The notes: a model not told the origin generated them from the letters alone. DNA of 64,000 nucleotides from Enoplosus armatus (GCF_043641665.1 NC_092180.1:1202501-1266500); one strand, 5' to 3'. Counted from the first letter of the stretch, positions 1 to 13,662 are shown. Program-made: numbers and translations.

Positions 1-3000
1 CCAATTTCACAAAGGAGCTACATCCCTGAGCATCAAAGCGTCTCTGAACTCCACAAACCCCGTCAGGTCAAAGGTCACATGCCGTTTAGTTGTTATCAAC
101 CCCGATGCACCTCCTGCCGCTGCTCTGGCTTTACTAGAGCCTCGCAGCTCTGCTCAGACCTCAGATCAGTTTTACATGAACTGCTTTTGTCACTTTCCGA
201 GAAGTTGAATGTGAATGTGTGACCCAGTTTAAAGTGTTTCACAAACTGGGTGACGATGTGCTCAGAACACAGCAGAGAGTCTGGCCACGCTGGTGGGAAG
301 TTATTTTGGCCGGCGGGTCCCCGGTGGCTCAGTGGTTTGGATGCTGGAGGAGGTTTGGTGTGTTTCAGGCTGGATGGGACTTCTGGTGTTTTGATATGTT
401 GAAATAAAGTCCAGCAGCAGCAGAATGTTTTCATGAAACTAACAGGATTTAATTGTCTGATTTGGGATGTGATCAGCTGGACTTTTGACTTTGTTTTCTT
501 CTTTTATACAAAGAGAAACTGGTCTGAGTCTCTGAGACGAGCAGAGCAGACATGCTCCCTCACGAGGATGCTTTTCTGTTCTGTGTGCTCGTATCACGTG
601 CACACGCCTGGTTTCGTGGTTCCGTGTGCAGGTTTTGGGACAAATGAAACGGCATACATAACGGTGTGTGTTTCAGATGGCGCTCAGCCTCGCGGCCTCA
701 CGCTGACTCTGAATGAGCTCCAGACAATCTGCTGCCAGTCGGTGACTCGTCCTGCAGTCTGTGTCGTACAGGCTGCTGCCGATCTGCCCGGATACCTGCC
801 CTGCCAGGAGGCCCCCGCCGCCTGATTGGTCACCTCTGATGTTTTTCCATCTGAATATTTCAGATGATCGTCTGCTGATTTGGAGCTGAGCAGGTTCAGT
901 GAGCACAGCTGGAGGTTTGAGGCTCGCTGCTAATTAAAACATCTAACGGAGGCTCCGAGGAGTTCTGCTCATCTGTACAAATACATCACATGTTGCACAG
1001 AAACAACCACTTGTTATGAACTGACGTGCCATGCTCAAGTCTCGTGATGACACCGATGATGGAGACCAAAAGATGCGGTTGAAAGCTAGTCAAAAAGCTA
1101 GTAAGTGGACCTCGATTTAAACTAAGTCTCCTGATGATGCTGCCACAGCGAGTGTCTGAACCTTTGGAAAATGTATTTAAACATTTTCACAGATTTTGGC
1201 CTAAAGGCTTTTTGACTCACTGGAACCAAGTGGATCAAATCTAATTCATCACTGTGATTCATTTTTTAAAACTGAAACGTACCAGATTAGACACGCGGTT
1301 ACCCGTGTACATGACCAAGAGATCAGGTTTCTCTAATCCCCTACCCTGATCACTGAAACCAGGTTTGTTGTTGACGTGACAGTAAAGAAATCAAGCCGAG
1401 GTTTTACTTTGAGAGAAACATGAGGATTCACTTCTCCTTTCCTTCCTGCTTGGTAAGAACTGTCCATCAGGTTATTACACCTCCTCCTCCTCCTCCACCT
1501 CCTCCTCCTCCCTCCAGACTCATACATGAGGTGAATTACTCCGCTCTAATGATAATTACCCAGAGTGCCTCTTGCTCTGGTCCGAAGCCAGCTGTTAATT
1601 AGCGTGTTGACGGCTGCTTTGTGCAGCGGCGGGCCTGTTTGGCCGAACACGCCTCGTCGCTCCCTGATAAAGACAGAACAGAGCGGTCATGGAAACTTCA
1701 TTATCTCTGTCAGAACTGGATCCGGCTGCAGGATCAGACGGAGGAGAGCTGCGATCAGATGTTCAGAAGCAGAAGAAGACACAGTCTCACTCCTCGGATC
1801 CATTACTATATCATGACTTCTGTGTTTCACAATTTCACAATGTGTTACACGACTACAGATCGACTTCTCGTCCTGACGAAACACTTTCAAAAACACCGAA
1901 ATAAACGTAATAAAATTGATACAAGTTTTTCCTTTTAGTCTAAAAATATGTATGAAAAAAACATGATTTATTATTTACACCCTGGCTTTTCTTTTTCTTT
2001 TGTGAACTCTGCCTCTGATTCATTTACAGTTTCTGACTTTGACATCCAAGAAAAGCTTTTCTCATTTCATTAACTTGCCCTGACAGATCTTCTAACCATG
2101 ACCACAGCCGTATCCTAAAGTTAACCAAGTAGTTGGGGTCTGATTCAATTTATAAGCTTAAAATATGGATATTATTTGAAAGAAAGTTTAACTGGAGAAT
2201 GTGACCCCTGACATTGATGTGATGAGATCCACTGGAGAGAAGACGTCTCACTCTGTTGGAACTACAGACTCAGTCCACTCCGATTGAACAGCGGTGTTAC
2301 AGAGTGGAGCTTCTTCCCTCATAGATGATCTTTGGCTGAGTACAGACACACAAACCGACAGCAGACAGTCAAAAAATCCATAAACAACAACAACCATAAA
2401 TGATAAAGAGGGAAGTTTTGAGTTTCACTGACATTAAGTTAAACATGCTCGAAACTGTGACCATTCCATAAAACTTTCATACTTTATTAGTTACAAATCA
2501 TATTTTTGTCACTGAATTCACCAGCAGGTCTTTAGGATGTGCAGAACATCTGGATCTCAGAGCAGGGATCCACTTCCCTCGTCCGTCTGAGCTTTTGTTC
2601 TGGAGTTGTTCTTAAATTCCAGGCAGCGTTAAAAGATCTTGAACATCCTTAAATTTGTCGTCCTGAGTGTTGGTGGCCTGTTTCTGCTGCTGGTGTCCCT
2701 CCTTCCTCCTCCATTAGCCCTCCTCCTCCTCCCTTTCCTCCCCGACAGGTGGCCGACCTGACTGCAAATATCAATTAGCAGTTAAAGAGAGTCAACTCCT
2801 GGCTGGAGTCTGCTCAGAGAGTCCAGATGGCGAGGAGCGGTGAGTCGGAGCAGTGGAGGAGGACAGGACTGAGGAGGTTTCCCCGGTCAGTTCATGCGTC
2901 GGATGCCGGCGTTTCACATTCGTTATGTTAACGACGCGACTGCAGTTATTAATAAGTGTCTCTCCCTCATGTGGCATGCAGCCTCAGCAGGTTTGATATG

Positions 3001-3580
3001 TTCATACGTCGCTGCTGACGGAACACGTTTCACTGAAAAACACCTCAATAAAGAAAAGAGGTATTTAAATGACTGTGAAGCGACACACAGATCTCCTCGC
3101 TGATACAGTTTATGATGTCTGATGTGGTGAACTTCAGGTTTCCTTTAACTTGTATCATGTAGAAAACGTCATTAAAGTTAATAGAACGTGGTTCTTCAGC
3201 TCCTTAAAGAAACATGGAGCTGACCGGAGTGAACGTCAGCAGGCAACGCTAGACATGGCGGCCATATTGGATTGATCAAAGTTATAACATGAACTAAATA
3301 ATAATGCAGTTCTATTACAATGGAAATTTGCTCTGTTGTTCTCATCAACACCACACTCGAGTTTGATGAATTGTGGAATCCAGAGCTACGATTACCATGA
3401 CTGATCGATCAATCGATCAATTAACAGCAGATCTACATGTCGTCTGTTCAGACTGTAGCTGTCTCTTTAAAAACCTCCGGCTGACTCCTGTTTCACTGAA
3501 AATCTGAGAATCTGTCACAGTCTGAACCTCCTCCTGCAGAGATTAGACCGCTCCCGTTTATACACTCGCCTCCCAGCAGT
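1..3580. other. Noncoding flank, no gene recognised
   Basis: Unique-looking sequence with only short chance reading frames. It contains a (CTC)n run at 1481-1515 and a well-ordered AT-rich stretch at 1550-1640. No exon with a believable splice pair was found. Confidence 0.5.
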
Positions 3581-3582
3581 GT

Positions 3583-3587
<5 letters not shown>

Positions 3588-3619
<32 letters not shown>
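3588..3619. repeat. (CA)n microsatellite
   Basis: About 16 CA units preceded by GCGCG. Further simple runs lie nearby: G10 at 3857 and (TG)n at 4207-4234. Confidence 0.9.
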
Positions 3620-3623
<4 letters not shown>

Positions 3624-4203
3624 CTGCTCCCCTCATTGATTTATAACGCGTTCCCGACCAAAACCTTTGTAGCCTTAATGTTAGAATCACTAAATTCAAG
3701 ATAATTTCAGACAGTAATAATGATGATAATGCCATTTATTTAGCTATTGCTATGTACGTTTTCCTCCTTACCAACACTTAAATACCTTTATACTTCTAAA
3801 TATATATGTATAATAGTATAATTAATATAAATATATTGATGTATGCATGTAGAGTGGGGGGGGGGGGTTGAGTTCTTCCTGCTGAGAGTGAAGCGGCTGC
3901 ATGAACATCATTCACGTCTTCAGATATCATCAGAGTTCAGCCTTTAATGATGAAATGATGAGGACGATCCGTCTGTGTGACGGCTGATCAGACCTTTTCT
4001 TTATCTGCGTGCTTCCTGCTGCACATTGTCATTAGAGTCAACATTAGTTAATTAATCAATTCAATTAATTAAAATTTTAAAATCTGAGTCCCTTACTAAT
4101 AATGCTAATGTAGCAGTTGTATCGAATATTTCTTCTATAACACAGAAAATGTCCAACAGATTTTTGTCTTTCACTCAAAACAAATCACCACTAAATGTAG
4201 AAG

Positions 4204-4236
<33 letters not shown>

Positions 4237-4519
4237 CACCTCTGTGGTTCCCCTTAAAGGAAAAACAAAAGCATTTTCAGATTTAACATTTCCGTGGTGT
4301 TGCTCGGTGGTCAAAGCGTTTGCTTGGACACTAGCGTTAGCATGCTAAAAGCGCTTGACTTGAGCGCTGGGATGTTCTCAGAAAGCACTGTGTTCGTGGG
4401 GAATCCTGGGTAACGTAGTAACTGTTGAAAACACTGAACTTTAATCAGTAAAATAGCATTTTCTCAGCCAATATTGGGTACGCCTGAAAAATGAACCACC
4501 AACATTGTTTCCTGGCATC

Positions 4520-4770
4520 AGAATGTGGTTAGCTTAGCATAAAGACTGGACGCAGGGGGAAATAGCTAGTCTGGCTCTGCCCAAAGCTCAAAAATACACC
4601 TCCCAACACCTCCAAAGGTCAGTAATTAACATGTTGTATCTCTGCTAGCTGCTGTAAACAAGCAACACATGCTAACTTCAGCTCCATACTTAACACACAA
4701 ACATGAGATTGATATCAATCTTTTCATCTCAGACTCAACAAGAAAGCTACTAAGCCTTTTTTGCAAAATG
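4520..4770. repeat. Dispersed 'TTAGCTTAGCATAAAGACTGG' repeat
   Basis: This is a common teleost interspersed repeat: TTAGCTTAGCATAAAGACTGG, then CTGGCTCTGCCC, CTCCATACTTAAC and a CAACAAGAAAGC tail. Other copies occur at about 30880-30920 (partial), 43565-43780 and 51690-51880 in this window. Its class is not known to me. Confidence 0.6.
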
Positions 4771-4839
4771 GCAAAAATTAGTTCTTAATCAGTTGTTTTA
4801 AAAAATATATATTTTGTTGCGTTGTTGCTCGGTCTAACA

Positions 4840-5029
4840 CTTTGGTTCAGACTGAATTATCTCTAAAGGTTTTGGATAAATTGCCATGACATTTGATACA
4901 ATCATTCATGGTTCCCAGATGGTGAATCCCAATGACTTTGCATCTAGCGCCACCTTGAGGTTGACATTTTTGGTCCAGACTGAAATATTTTGAGAACTAT
5001 TAGATGGATTGTGATGAAATGTGGTTCAG
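4840..5029. repeat. Dispersed 'CCAGATGGTGAATCC' repeat
   Basis: It carries GACATTTGATACAATCATTC, GGTTCCCAGATGGTGAATCC and TCTAGCGCCACC. Related copies sit at about 20865-20950, 45511-45685 and (reverse) 49560-49800. It is a dispersed noncoding repeat of percomorph genomes, directly abutting the MITE at 5030. Confidence 0.55.
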
Positions 5030-5516
5030 ACCATAGACTGTATATAAAGATGGACGACATGACAGCTCCCCAAAAGTGGAGCCAAAACATCTCGATCGCC
5101 CCCCTGGTGGCGGGCTGCAGTATAGGTCATAAGCCCCGCCCCCTCTATGTTAGCAGATGGGACATGGGCCAAACTAAAAAAATCAGTCATATCAGGTAGT
5201 TCTTATCATGCTGATGTTTGTTCAAGTGTTCATTTTTCTGATCAGTTTGGTTTTAATTAGTTATTAGATGCTATAAAAACGGGGTGAAACGTCTTGACTG
5301 ACAGCTGAGATTGACTGTGGTGTGCTCGCAATTGGGTCTGGCGGGTGTATCGGCGGGAGCTTGATACCGCGGCCTTGCCCCCGATCACTACTGTGCAGAT
5401 TCTGGCTCCAAATGACGTCACCAGTGCAAGATGGCAGTGGCCGTATCCGGCAGAGTTTTGCTTCATTTTTGTACAGTGGGGAGGAAGAGGAGACACGTCG
5501 GCCATCTTTATAGACA
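5030..5516. mobile_element. MITE-like nonautonomous element of percomorph type
   Basis: The left end reads CATAGACTGTATATAAAGAT followed by GGACGACATGACAGCTCCCC. The right end reads GGCCATCTTTATAGACATG, an imperfect inverted repeat of the left end with 4 bases missing. The interior (CCCCCTGGTGGC, CCCCGCCCCCT, TGACGTCA at 5414) is sequence I recognise as widely dispersed in percomorph fish. No coding capacity. Confidence 0.6.
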
Positions 5517-5770
5517 TGTTTCTGTCAGGATGAATTTGAATAACTTTGGTGATCCTTTGACTTTCTTATCTCATCTAACTCCATCATCAGTTCATCCAGT
5601 CCTTCGGTTCATGAGCAAACACCTGCAGAACTAAAGACATATTCAGCCTCAGCTGGACTGGTCTCATGCTGAAATAAGATGTTGAACATGGTGAACATCA
5701 TACCTACTAAACATCATCATGTTAGCATGACATTAGGTGAAAGTAAGTACAGCCTCACAGAGCAGTTAGC
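5517..5770. repeat. Dispersed repeat fragment after the MITE
   Basis: GATGAATTTGAATAACTTTG, TGATCCTTTGACTTTCTTAT and 'ATGTTAGCATGAC' belong to the same dispersed family as the 4840 and 49330 copies. The MITE at 5030-5516 seems to have landed inside an older copy. Confidence 0.4.
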
Positions 5771-5859
5771 ATGACTGGAGACCAGTCTGGTTCCCTTTGA
5801 AGCACTTTGTAAGTGCTGTGAAGATGAACACAGTGGTTGTGTTGATATTATTCTGACTG

Positions 5860-7375
5860 CTGTATGTGTGTGTGTGTGTGTGTGTTCAGGTGAAGTTTCT
5901 CTGCAGGATTAAAGTGAACTATCATTTAACTGCCGTGAATCCTGATCAGCCTCTTGCTGTACGCTGCAGTCAAGTCAGCCGCTGCCTTTGATGTCGGTAC
6001 GTTTTTTCCAGCGTCGGTGGAGGTGGAGCGAGGGTGGGGGTGGGGGTTGATTTGCATTTTTCAGGCTATTCTTGCCTCTTTGTTCTTGCGCAGAGAGTGG
6101 AAAGAGTAATTGTCTTCATCAGTCAGAAGTGTTTATCTCACTGGTTCGGTGCAGATTCTGCGTGACGTCGGGCGCCGGCAGAAAATGCAGAATGGAAACA
6201 CTCCTGTGTGGGATTATTGCTGAAGACCCTCACACTGTTCTGTCAGATGGCTGCAGTGAAAGAGACGGTGTGCTCTGAATGCAGATGAACTGAAGAACAA
6301 TCAACTTTGTTTGGTTTGTTTCTTCATCCTCTCCACAATCTCACCAGCTGTGTCTCAGACAGCAGGCTGAGCGCACAGTTTACTAAATCGTTTCCACGTC
6401 GTCTTTCTTATTCTGACCACCAGGGGTCCTGTACTTCTATCATTTCATACATTTCTTTTAAATTGACTTTGGCCTCCCGCTGTTTCTCCTAGATGGGTCC
6501 TAGAACACCTGTTGGCCTCGAGTAACATGTTATCTTCACCTGGTTCACTGTGAGTGTGTGTGTGTGGAGGGGGGGGGCAGAGGCAGCGCCACCAGACAGA
6601 ACGTGTGTCAGCATAGTTTGTTTATCTTCATTGGTTTTTCGGAGGGAGGGAGAACCCGGCTGTCTGTCGCGACAGGAAATACTGATGTCAGAAGAAATCC
6701 AACCTCTTCTGTGGCTGATAGATGGTAAATAGATGGTTGCACTCTCCATACCATGCCTTTCAGTCTTTCCAACAACTTCCACTCATCTACATGGACTCCT
6801 GAATACCTGACATCAGGCCAGTAATGGCCCCACCCAGCAGAACAAACATGAGCAACAGCAGTAACAAGCTGCTTGTTTTATCTTGTGATAGTGGAACATC
6901 GTGGAGCATCTTTGTTTGCTTTCTCTCTTTGAGTTCCAGCTCCTCATTTATAAAACCCTGATTGATTATTGGTGCTGTCAGCTGGAACAGTTTACTGTAC
7001 CAATCACCTCTGTCAAAGACAGCGAGCTGTGATTGGTCAGGGCCTTACAGGTGTGTACGTATAGGTTGTTAAATACCAACTTGTATGAGCCGTTCTTTTG
7101 CACAACATAGACTTCAGCAAACGTCACAACTCGTAAACTTTTGGGGGAAATTCTACTTAGAAAGTCATGAAAACAACATTAGTGGGTCGTTCAAATGGAC
7201 TATGGTGAACACAGTAAACAAGACTGTAAGTGAAGGCACCATGAGATGTTCAAGGTGTCCTGACAACCGTTTCACAGGTGAGTCTTTTATAACGGAGGTT
7301 TATGGACTCTTAATGGAGCAGCATTGAGTTGAAGGAACAATGTTCAGTAGTACACTGAGACCCACTGTCAGATCA
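5860..7375. other. Noncoding stretch, no gene recognised
   Basis: It contains a (TG)n at 5864-5884 and purine-rich pockets. No exon, RNA gene or known repeat was identified. Confidence 0.4.
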
Positions 7376-7377
<2 letters not shown>

Positions 7378-7411
<34 letters not shown>

Positions 7412-7547
7412 GGTGAGTCCCTGAAGACTCTGAAACCAAAAGAAAAATGAAAGTAGTTCTTCTGCCTCTGATTATTTTCTCTCTGTGAATCCACCAGGGA
7501 GCCACACATGACGCAGAGATGTTTGTTTTTCTATCTGAGATGAAAAA

Positions 7548-7597
<50 letters not shown>
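7378..7597. repeat. Two (TG)n microsatellites
   Basis: (TG)n at 7379-7410 and a longer run at 7551-7597, separated by 140 bp of unique DNA. The apparent Thr-His and Cys-Val peptides here are translations of the dinucleotide run. Confidence 0.9.
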
Positions 7598-7598
<1 letters not shown>

Positions 7599-7987
7599 GT
7601 ACAGGAAGCAGACCAGCTTGTCCTTCAGTTTATCATCTGCTGAAAAAAGTAAAGGAGCAGCGTGTTCAAGGTGACAAACTGTGTTATCACGTCTGTTTCT
7701 GGCTGCTGGCGGCTCTTTGCGCCACAACAGCTTCACAAACTGATTCTGTATCAGATCTGTTTTTGAGTCTTTCGGCCTCTTAGTGGTGCAGAATCACTTA
7801 ATGCAGCTTTGTGAGTCTCCAATGAGTTACTGCAGTAAATAAAGACACAGATTCAAGAAACATTGGTCAAAATCTTTGCGGATCTGGATCCTACATTTCC
7901 CATAATGCAAATGGAAAGCACCTTTCGTTAGACCCTCCCTACCTGGTAAATTTGAACTCCACCACCAGGCTTTCTGTTGGGGTGTTA

Positions 7988-8432
7988 ATAATTAACCGTT
8001 TAACCATTAACAATATGAATAAATATAAACAATAATTAGTTAATCAATACTAATATCGGTAGTGTCTTTAATAGCCTGGGAGACGACTACACCCCTTCAT
8101 CAAGCTAATGACCCAGAGGCAGAGGTGGACACCTCTCATTGAACCCTCCTGACCAGTGGAAAGTATTTGGTACCATCTCATTAGTCCCCGCCGCGGGTCT
8201 CGCAGTCAACAGGAGCAACCAAGCTGCCTGGCTGCCTGCGAGTCAGGACTGAGGTAGGCCTGCCCCGAGTGTTTTATTTTAGGCCTATCTGAGGTCTGAA
8301 AATGTGGCTACAAGTTTCCGTTTTGTTAACCTGTCGATCCAGGCTGTCATGCAGACTCAAGGTTAGGTCAGTTAACAGTTAATGATCGATTAACAAGGGT
8401 CAGCAATCGGTCGGAAAAAAGCATATTATATG

Positions 8433-8465
<33 letters not shown>
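7988..8465. mobile_element. Possible hAT-type MITE with TTAAC-rich ends, plus (TA)n
   Basis: The left side has TTAACCGTTTAACCATTAAC (7993 on). The right side, near 8370-8400, has GTTAACAGTTAATGATCGAT, roughly its inverted complement. The interior is a GC-rich 250-bp block. A (TA)n run follows at 8428-8465. Exact ends and target duplication were not found. Confidence 0.3.
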
Positions 8466-11400
8466 TACAAGCCCAGTTACCCCGATGACATCACTATGAC
8501 ATCACCACCGGGGTTATTATTATTTCAAGATTGGGTAGTTTTGAATTTCCCAGATCAGCTGAAGGACTCAGGTCCAGATGTTTTCCGGGTGCAGACGTGA
8601 CACATTCTGCCCCAAACACACTGATGTGTTTATCAAACCAGACTGCAGGCAAAGTTTGCATGTTTTTTGAGTCTGCGTGGTGCATCGCTCTCCTGATGGC
8701 AGGATCGTGTAAATAACAGGAGGAGACATCTTAACAGAGGTTGGTTATTTATTCTGCTGGATTTATTTAAGACATGCAAAATGTGACAGTCAGTTTTGTG
8801 GGCAAAGTTCTCCGCCTCTGAAGACCAGGCGTAAACAAGTGCAGGCTTTCATACAACTAAAGACTGATTGTTAGAGAGAAAAGTGAGGCAGTTTGGCTTT
8901 TAATGAACACAATATTTGATTATTGGGATTACTCGTGTGTTTGGCTGCTTTTAGCTCAGTATTAACATCCATATCAACACCACCTCCACCTCCACCGGCT
9001 GCTCGTTCTCTCTCATCCACCTGCTTTTATTCCATTTTCAGCTTGCTGACTGTGTAACGAGCTGCTGTCTCAGTGAATCAGACGTTGAACACACACAGAT
9101 TTCAGATGCGAACTCTGCAGGCACTTTCTTAGTGAACCTGGCCTTCAGTGTTCCTGTATGGGCTGAGAATAGAAATCATTTAAAAACCTTCCCAGTAGAT
9201 TATTAGACTATTTTACTATCTTTTCTCATGAAAGCTTTTTGAAGATACGTGGTTTTGGCAGGACAGTGACGTATGGTAAATCCACTGAAGCTAACAGACC
9301 GAACTGTAAACCTGGTCTCATCTCATACTGGACTGGAGAGACTTCCAAACACTGACAGCCAGCGGCTCTTTGAAATGCAAAACTGAAGCACTCGGCCGAG
9401 ATCAAAGCAGGTGTTTCCTGTCAGCTGGATCTGATCTGGTGTCAGTCTGCAGCTCAGCCTGCTGCTGCTGCTGCAGTTTTAAGGCCTCAGCATGCTCATG
9501 GTATCTCCTCTGCAGACTTTACAGGAGTCGTCAGAGCAAAAAGCCACCAGAGGCTCCACATAGAACCAGGAGAACCCGTCTTTCCATGAACCCGGTGTAC
9601 CCTGCTCCAGTCGCAGCACCAAACTGAACAGGGGACCCTGCTGACCGCAAACCTTTGTCCCCCCCGGTTTCCACCTGCCACCAGTTCTGTCTCTGTGTCT
9701 GCAATTGGGTCCTACTCCCAGTGTGCCTCTGCCCCCCCCCCCCCCCCCCCCCCCAACAGAAATCCTGTAGCAGATCCTGTAGAACCTGAAAAGATGTTCA
9801 TCCAAATGCCGTTGAAGGAAAAGTTGTAATCTGAAACACTTTCACTTACAACAAAATATAGTCCAGATTTTAGCCGTCTGTCTGTAACCAGCTGCCTCAG
9901 CAATAAACTTCTTTCCACTTTGGAAAAAAGACAAAAGGCAAAATCCATAAGCTTCTGCTCCATGAAATGAATTTCACTTTCATTCATCCTCATTAAATCC
10001 TCACATTCAGACGGCTGAAGGCAGGAAAGAAACGGATCTCTGCGTAATGTTCCCTGAGTGAATCCACTTTCACAATTTCACGCTTTTTACATTTCATTTC
10101 ATTGAATTATGTCTTGAATTTGATTACAATACAAGAAATCTTGGCTCGCAAGTTTGTAGATCACAAGATAACAAGTAATGCACTTTCACGTCCACCCTGT
10201 GGAGCTCGCACAACAACTTTCATGATGAAATTATTTTTATTTAATAAAACACAGTCTTTTTTCCAAGGCTTTGCCAACTGCCAAGGTCCGATGTGCCCTG
10301 CCCCCCCCCCCCCAGCTGACAGAGACTCGCTTCATACTCGTCTGCTTTATGTCCGAAATATTTTGTCGTTGCTGAATTGCATGACAACATAAACTGTGTT
10401 GACGTGACGAAGGATCTGAGTCTCCGAAGGTTCTTCGTTGGTTTGGTTTGAAATGTTTCATCGGGAAGATATGAGGTTGTATGAGGTTCTGAAGGGACAC
10501 CCTGACTGTCCATGCTGTAGTTTTATTATGTTGGTCTTTTGTGTACACACGCCATCTGTTTCCTGTCTGTCCTGCAGAGGGATCCCTCCTCTGCTGCTCT
10601 TCCTGAGCTTTCTTCCATTTTGTCCAGGGTTTCCTTCCCCGTATGGAGGGTCTAAGGGCCGAGGGAGTCGTGTGCTGCACAGACTGTAAAGCCCTCTGAG
10701 GCAAATTAGAGAGAGTTTAAGAAGGCCTCCTTTTAAAACATTAGAAGCCCTGGGGGGTTTTGAAGGGTCCAAAAGGGTTTTTGAAGGTTTTGAGTGTTTT
10801 AACACGTCTGACAGTGGCTTGACTTATAATATTTCAAAGGTTTTTGACGAGTTGTGGAGGCGTGTGGAAGGTGATAATACCTGTTTGTGCCTATTAATCC
10901 GTTGGGAACATACTGATCATGGACGTGAGGAGTAAAGAAGGGGGTTGTATAGTATGTTTTTATCTTTGTCACTGTGATAAAGATTAACCGCAGCTCCTTC
11001 AGTGAGGCTACTACAGTTTTTGGGTGGTGTGTCACTTTTTCAGTCCAGTTTCCTCAAAAAGAGCAGCAGGAAGTTGAAAGAAATGAATATAATCTAAATG
11101 TGTGTAGCAGTTACGGAGCGCTGTGTGTTCAGAGTCGTGCTGAGAGAACATCACACATACTAACACACAGTGTGGCCTCCTGCCTGCTCTCTGAGCTTCA
11201 GGCCAAAACAGCAGAGATCACTTTGATCTGACTCTGCTCTGTCTCAGCCAATCAGGAGCCTGGCAGCCACCGGCTTTGGCCAATCACTGTCTCCTGCTGA
11301 GAGAGAGAGAGAGAGTGTGTAAGAGAAAAATGAGTCAATATAATGTATGGCTGTTACACTGCTGTCCAAATACTTGAGTGTGCTTTTGCTCTTCAGCTCC

Positions 11401-13316
11401 AGTGAGGGTGAATCTCGATGCTCACAACAATATTTCAGACAAAGTGTTCGTCCGTCTTTGTGTCAACAGTTTGTCTCTTTCCTGTTTCAACATGACAACG
11501 TCCCCGAGCACAAAGCAGCTCCAGAGAGAAAGAAATGCTTTTCCCAGTTTGGAGGTGACGAACTTGCCCTCGATCCCATCTAACACCTTTAGGATGAACC
11601 GGAACACCGACTGTGAGCCAGACCTGGTCACCAACGTCAGTGCTGGACCTCACTGATGCCGGGTCTGTTAGAGCATCGTCACCATCACATACATGGACGG
11701 ACTATGAGACAATGGGTACAGACCAGTAAAGGCCGCCCCCTCCTGTCAGAGCGCCCGGTCACTGACTCTGCAGGTTAAAGTGACCTCTGAAGTGCTGCTG
11801 TTGTTCTACTTTGTTCTAGATTAAAGTGTCCCAAAGCTACCTGCTGCAGCAGGTCCACACTGACACACACCTCCAGTTATATCTCACAAAGTGTGAGGCA
11901 GGTTAGACACCAGTGAAGCATCTTTACTCACAGGTGTAATGGACAGGTGTCCACGTATTTATGGCCATGTAGAAGGTGACCAGAGTGGAAAACGGAAGAT
12001 TAAAGACATTAAAGAAAGATGAAATGAAACAAAAAGAACTGAGAAAAAAGATGTCAGATTTCTGAACAACCACACGTCCTTTCACACCTCGACTGAAGAC
12101 ACTTCCATCCACAACATCCTGTCTGTCCACGTGCTGTTTCTTTCAAATCCAAAGTGACCATTAAAGCGCTTGAGAAAAGTTTCCTTCTTCCATCAGAGTC
12201 CTGCGGCGTCACCTTGGTGTCCGCTCGCCTTTCAGGATCTCCACGAAGGAGAGCGAAGAGGCGGCGGCCATCTTATTCTCTGAAAGTGGGACAATATTTG
12301 GGCAGCTGGTGATCGATGAGGAAGTTTCTCCCATCTTTTATACCGGCGGGTCGGTGTGAGCTGGTATTCTTAGACTGACCTCACACACACACACACTCGC
12401 GTCGTCTTTGTATAATAATGTTTCTGAAGGAGGTCGTCGTGTCTTTTCGCTGTGAAACGTGTCGCGATGGATCCACTTCTGATGGTGTGTTTGTCTTCTG
12501 TAACTTTGAGCAAAGTTAACCAAAGTTGAAGTGAAAGTGATGTTTCACTTTTTCTTTTTTCATCTCTCTCGTTGGCCCTCAGGAGCTCAGCAGCTTCTCA
12601 CAGTGTTGATTCATTTCTGTTTCCCAGACGAGATTTTTAGGGAGAAAACACACGCGCAGACTTACAAAATGACTGATAGCATCAAGTGGAAACAAGCTGT
12701 GTTGCTCTTTTTAAAGGACAGCAGGGAAGTTTAGTCCTCAGGTGACAGAACGTTACAGACTGGATCTTCTGTATTTAGGGTTCTAAGCTTCAGATAATGA
12801 GGTTTAGTTCCAGAGCAAAGAAACACCACAATAACTATCCGATATGAAGTTTTAAAGTAACTGTAATAATAATAATAATAACAACAACAACAATCTGTGA
12901 GACCTCAACACAAAAGGAATGGTAGTAACTTTTCACCTGTCTTCCTGGCAGGTCAGACATGACGTGATCAAATCAAATCAGGTTCATTGATTTAGCACGT
13001 TTACGGATTATTACTGCAGTATACATCATACTGCGTACTACTATGAACAGCAGTGTGCAGTACGCGGTAGGCGGTTTGGAATACAGCCTGTGAGTCCGGA
13101 CGGTGGACGTTAGGATTCAGCCAAAGTCATCGAGCTCAGAGGCCGCAGTTTAAATGATCGATGCGTTCACAGGCCGTCGGAAACCAGAGTGACTGAAACT
13201 GAGGCGAGAACGCCGCACGACACCGAAACACAAAGTCAAGAACAAGCTGTCAGCGGTCAAATCCAGAGTGTAATATTTCTCCTGAGGCAGAAACACCATC
13301 ATCTCAGTGATGTGAC
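8466..13316. other. Noncoding stretch with simple repeats
   Basis: A C23 homopolymer lies at 9732-9754, C10-12 runs at 10302 and (TAA)n(CAA)n at 12866-12891. No exon with matching splice sites, RNA gene or recognised transposon was seen. Confidence 0.45.
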
Positions 13317-13533
13317 ACACACACACACACACACACAGTCCAGTGTGTGCTGTTATCGCTCAGCCACATGTGTGTGTGTGGGAGGCTGGCGTTTCCAAAC
13401 CCATTTCAATTCCAATATCAGGCTTTACAGCTCGTCATTCACTGCGCAGCCCGACGGGTTTCCTGTACGTCGTCTATTCATGGAAACTGGAATCAAACAA
13501 AGTTGTTTGTCAGAAAAACTTAAAGCGTGTCAT

Positions 13534-13571
<38 letters not shown>
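13317..13571. repeat. (CA)n and (TG)n microsatellites
   Basis: (CA)n at 13317-13337 and (TG)n at 13540-13571 flank a 200-bp unique segment. The pair is in inverted orientation, so single strands could fold on each other. Confidence 0.85.
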
Positions 13572-13579
<8 letters not shown>

Positions 13580-13662
13580 GAGGTCGTTTACATTACTTCA
13601 TGTTTAGATACAAAATGTGCAGATGTGTTGGAAAATAAACACTGTGTCCTTCCACGTTAATG

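Noticed and set aside
433..825. 130-codon frame near the window start
   Set aside because: It has no recognisable domain, no splice or promoter support and no signs of codon constraint. Chance frames of this length are expected in 64 kb.
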